Shown piece by piece: positions 62,071 through 64,000 of a stretch of DNA of 64,000 nt; within the stretch, counting starts at the first letter, position 1, and the number at the start of each line of letters is the position of its first letter. The translations under genes were made by a program, and so were the position numbers. Source of the stretch: Pseudorhodobacter antarcticus (GTDB lineage: Bacteria > Pseudomonadota > Alphaproteobacteria > Rhodobacterales > Rhodobacteraceae); contig CAMAQR010000011.1 of the NCBI GenBank assembly GCA_945860375.1, forward strand, positions 1 to 64,000. Reading direction: 5' to 3'. The notes beneath the pieces are model-generated. The model did not search any database, was not told where the DNA came from, and saw only the letters and a list, made by a program, of their open reading frames with translations.

Positions 62071-62664
62071 CTAGAACCGTTTGCGCGCCCGCAGTGCCGC
62101 GCCGATGGTGCCATCATCCAGATAGTCCAACTCGCCGCCGATCGGCACGCCTTGGGCCAGCGAGGTGATCTGCACGCCAAAGCCGGACAGCACATCGGCA
62201 ATGTAATGCGCTGTGGTTTGGCCGTCGACGGTGGCGTTCAGCGCCAAAATCACCTCTGTCGCCCCATCGGCCACCCGCGCTGCCAGCCGGGGAATGCCCA
62301 ACTCATCCGGCCCCATCGCATCCAGCGCCGAAAGCGTGCCGCCCAGCACATGATAGCGCCCCTTGAACGCGCCGCCCCGCTCCATCGCCCACAGGTCTGC
62401 GACGTTTTCCACGACGCAGATCTCGCCCGTCGCCCGCGCCGGATCGGTGCAGATCGGGCACAGATCCGCCGTGCCGATGTTGCCGCAAACCACGCAATCG
62501 CGGGCGTTCAACGCCACCCCCGCCATCGCCTGCGCCAAAGGGGTCATCAACTGTTCGCGCTTTTTCAGCAGCGCCAGCACCGCACGCCGGGCCGAACGTG
62601 GCCCAAGACCGGGCAGCCGGGCCATCAGGTCAATCAGCGTTTCAATGTCGCGCGTGGATTGCAT
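62071..62664 (-). CDS. recR: recombination mediator protein RecR
   Basis: A 197-residue DNA repair protein that helps load RecA at gaps with RecO/RecF. The helix-hairpin-helix is [17 protein letters not shown]. The zinc finger is [16 protein letters not shown], followed by the Toprim segment [15 protein letters not shown]. Its stop and length match RecR. It lies 3 bases after the ybaB stop, last in dnaX-ybaB-recR. Confidence 0.96.
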   Translation of the reverse strand: MQSTRDIETLIDLMARLPGLGPRSARRAVLALLKKREQLMTPLAQAMAGVALNARDCVVCGNIGTADLCPICTDPARATGEICVVENVADLWAMERGGAFKGRYHVLGGTLSALDAMGPDELGIPRLAARVADGATEVILALNATVDGQTTAHYIADVLSGFGVQITSLAQGVPIGGELDYLDDGTIGAALRARKRF

Positions 62665-62667
62665 GCC

Positions 62668-63012
62668 TTAGAACGGCAGCTTCATATCGGCGGGCAGACC
62701 AAGACCCTGCGCCATCTTCTGCATTTCCGACTGGCTGCGCGCGGCGGCCTTGGATTGGGCGTCGCGAATGGCGGCGATGATCAGATCCTCGACCACTTCC
62801 TTTTCGGACGCGACCAGAATCGACGGATCAATGTCCAGCCCCGTCACCTCGCCCTTGGCCGTCGCCCGCGCCTTGACAAGTCCGCCGCCAGCCTCGCCCA
62901 ACACCACCGTGCGTGCCAGTTCTTCCTGCAATTCAGCCATCTTGGCTTGCATCTCCTGCGCGGCTTTCATCATTTTGGCCATGTCGCCAAGCCCACCCAA
63001 ACCTTTCAGCAT
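62668..63012 (-). CDS. YbaB/EbfC family nucleoid-associated protein
   Basis: A 114-residue DNA-binding protein with the YbaB 'tweezer' fold. The N-terminus MLKGLGGLGDMAKMMKAAQE and the central GLVKARATAKGEVTGLDIDPSI are typical. It binds DNA as a dimer and is coded between dnaX and recR in most proteobacteria, as here. Confidence 0.95.
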   Translation of the reverse strand: MLKGLGGLGDMAKMMKAAQEMQAKMAELQEELARTVVLGEAGGGLVKARATAKGEVTGLDIDPSILVASEKEVVEDLIIAAIRDAQSKAAARSQSEMQKMAQGLGLPADMKLPF

Positions 63013-63038
63013 CCCAAATCCTTTACCATCACCGTCTC

Positions 63039-64000
63039 CTACACGTCCTCGAAGGGATCAAATTCATCTTCAACTTCTGGCAACGCATCGAGTGCTGCAC
63101 TGGCAGCCATCGCCTCGGGCGTGCGGATTTCGGTGATTTTCGCCCCCGGAAAGGCGGCCAGAACCGCCTGCACCAAAGGGCTGCCCATCGCCTCGGCGCG
63201 CTGCAAACTGGCCTCGGCATCGCGGTCTTCGGCAATCGTCGCCGCGCCACCCGAGGACACCACCGACACCACCCAGCGATTGCCCGTCCAACCATGCAAC
63301 CGCTGCGACAGCCGCGCGGCAAGATCCTTGGCGGCCTTCGGTCCCGGTTCAAACTCAATCCGCCCCGGCGCGTAATGCACCAGCCGCAGGTTGTTCTCAA
63401 CCTCTATCTGCAAGACGCCATCGCGCTTTTCGCGTATCAGTTCAACCACTTGCGCAAAAGTAGCCAAGACCTGACCGGGCGCTGCGGCCAAGGCCACGGC
63501 TTGCCCGCCCATCATGGTGGGCCCCCGCATCGGCGCAGCCGGAGCCATCCGCATCATCGGCGCATGCACTGAACCGCCGCCACCGCCACCCGCCGGGGCA
63601 CCACCCGCCATCGGCTGTGACTGCGACTGCAAACGTTTGATCAGCAACTCGGGGTCCGGCAGGTCCGCCACATGCGTCAACCGGATCACCGCCATTTCCG
63701 CCGCCATCATCGCATTCGGGGCCAGCGCCACCTCTTCCAAGGCCTTCAGCAACATCTGCCACATCCGCGACAGCACCCGCATCGGCAGGCGTGTGGCCAT
63801 ATCAAGGCCCCGCTCACGTTCGTCCTGCGGCGTTGTCGGATCATCCGCAGCGGCGGGCGTGATCTTGATCACCGACACCCAATGCGTGATTTCGGCCAGA
63901 TCGCGCAACACCGCCATCGGATCGGCACCATCGGCATATTGCCCCGACAGTTCCGCCAAGGCCTGCGCCGCCTCACCTTTCATGATCAAATCAAACAGAT
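63039..64000 (-). CDS. dnaX: DNA polymerase III subunit gamma/tau, C-terminal part
   Basis: The frame is open from the window edge to the stop at 63039, about 320 residues. It covers the end of domain III (LFDLIMKGEAAQALAEL...ALEEVALAPNAMMAAEMAVIRL) and a flexible Gly/Pro/Met-rich linker. A tau-type domain follows (FAQVVELIREKRDGVLQIEV, ALPEVEDEFDPFEDV). The ATPase domain with Walker motifs is outside the window. First gene of dnaX-ybaB-recR. Confidence 0.93.
   Translation of the reverse strand, partial: LFDLIMKGEAAQALAELSGQYADGADPMAVLRDLAEITHWVSVIKITPAAADDPTTPQDERERGLDMATRLPMRVLSRMWQMLLKALEEVALAPNAMMAAEMAVIRLTHVADLPDPELLIKRLQSQSQPMAGGAPAGGGGGGSVHAPMMRMAPAAPMRGPTMMGGQAVALAAAPGQVLATFAQVVELIREKRDGVLQIEVENNLRLVHYAPGRIEFEPGPKAAKDLAARLSQRLHGWTGNRWVVSVVSSGGAATIAEDRDAEASLQRAEAMGSPLVQAVLAAFPGAKITEIRTPEAMAASAALDALPEVEDEFDPFEDV

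Overview
The window is chromosomal DNA of high GC content from an alphaproteobacterium, almost certainly a member of the Rhodobacteraceae. The support is gene content and arrangement: a TauE/SafE permease paired with a TIGR02186 membrane protein, a Nfu-TsaB-RimI run, a second-type RpoH sigma factor, a CdhR-type regulator beside carnitine genes, and a dnaX-ybaB-recR operon. The species cannot be fixed from the sequence alone. The left edge holds the last 58 codons of an IS5-type transposase.

Layout. 0.3-9.2 kb: a MerR regulator facing two PaaI-type thioesterases, a TauE/SafE + TIGR02186 pair, and a nucleoside-salvage operon (BMP-type binding protein, double ATPase, two permeases, trimeric purine nucleoside phosphorylase). 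9.4-16.4 kb: rimI, tsaB, nfu, a 53-residue small protein, a very acidic Asp/His repeat protein, a universal stress protein, a branched-chain aminotransferase-like enzyme, an unknown membrane protein and trpS. 16.5-27.5 kb: a rhomboid homologue without catalytic residues, murJ, glnD, a LpoA-like lipoprotein, then rsmI-yraN-gshB-hydrolase and a YifB/ComM ATPase. 27.6-33.2 kb: a glutathione S-transferase gene broken by an in-frame stop, rpoH with a ChaN-like gene, coaBC, dut and a membrane-anchored MoeB/ThiF protein. 33.7-38.5 kb: a DODA-type dioxygenase, a polar amino-acid ABC pair and an M3 peptidase.

38.7-50.4 kb is a quaternary-ammonium catabolic island. It has a CdhR-like regulator, a beta-keto acid cleavage enzyme, a Cys-rich lipoprotein, a fused L-carnitine dehydrogenase/betainyl-CoA thioesterase, an acyl-CoA dehydrogenase, an NDP-forming acyl-CoA synthetase, a CaiD-like hydratase, a choline-dehydrogenase-like GMC flavoprotein and choline sulfatase. 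Together these suggest that gamma-butyrobetaine, carnitine, choline sulfate and choline all feed into glycine betaine. 50.7-60.7 kb is a second catabolic module: a CocE/NonD hydrolase, a peptide-type ABC importer, a cytoplasmic phosphodiesterase-like protein, a class II aldolase and an alpha/beta hydrolase. 60.9-64 kb holds a receiver-like protein, a cold-shock protein, a small membrane protein and recR-ybaB-dnaX.

The least explained feature is a dispersed repeat with core GGATATTTGG followed by CCAAGATGAAA, often preceded by a G-run/C-run hairpin. I count eight copies. Two form an inverted pair between convergent genes, and one lies in frame inside the CocE/NonD coding sequence. A separate 19-bp palindrome, TGGTCCCGAGTTGGGACCA, occurs twice. 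No tRNA, rRNA or CRISPR array was seen.
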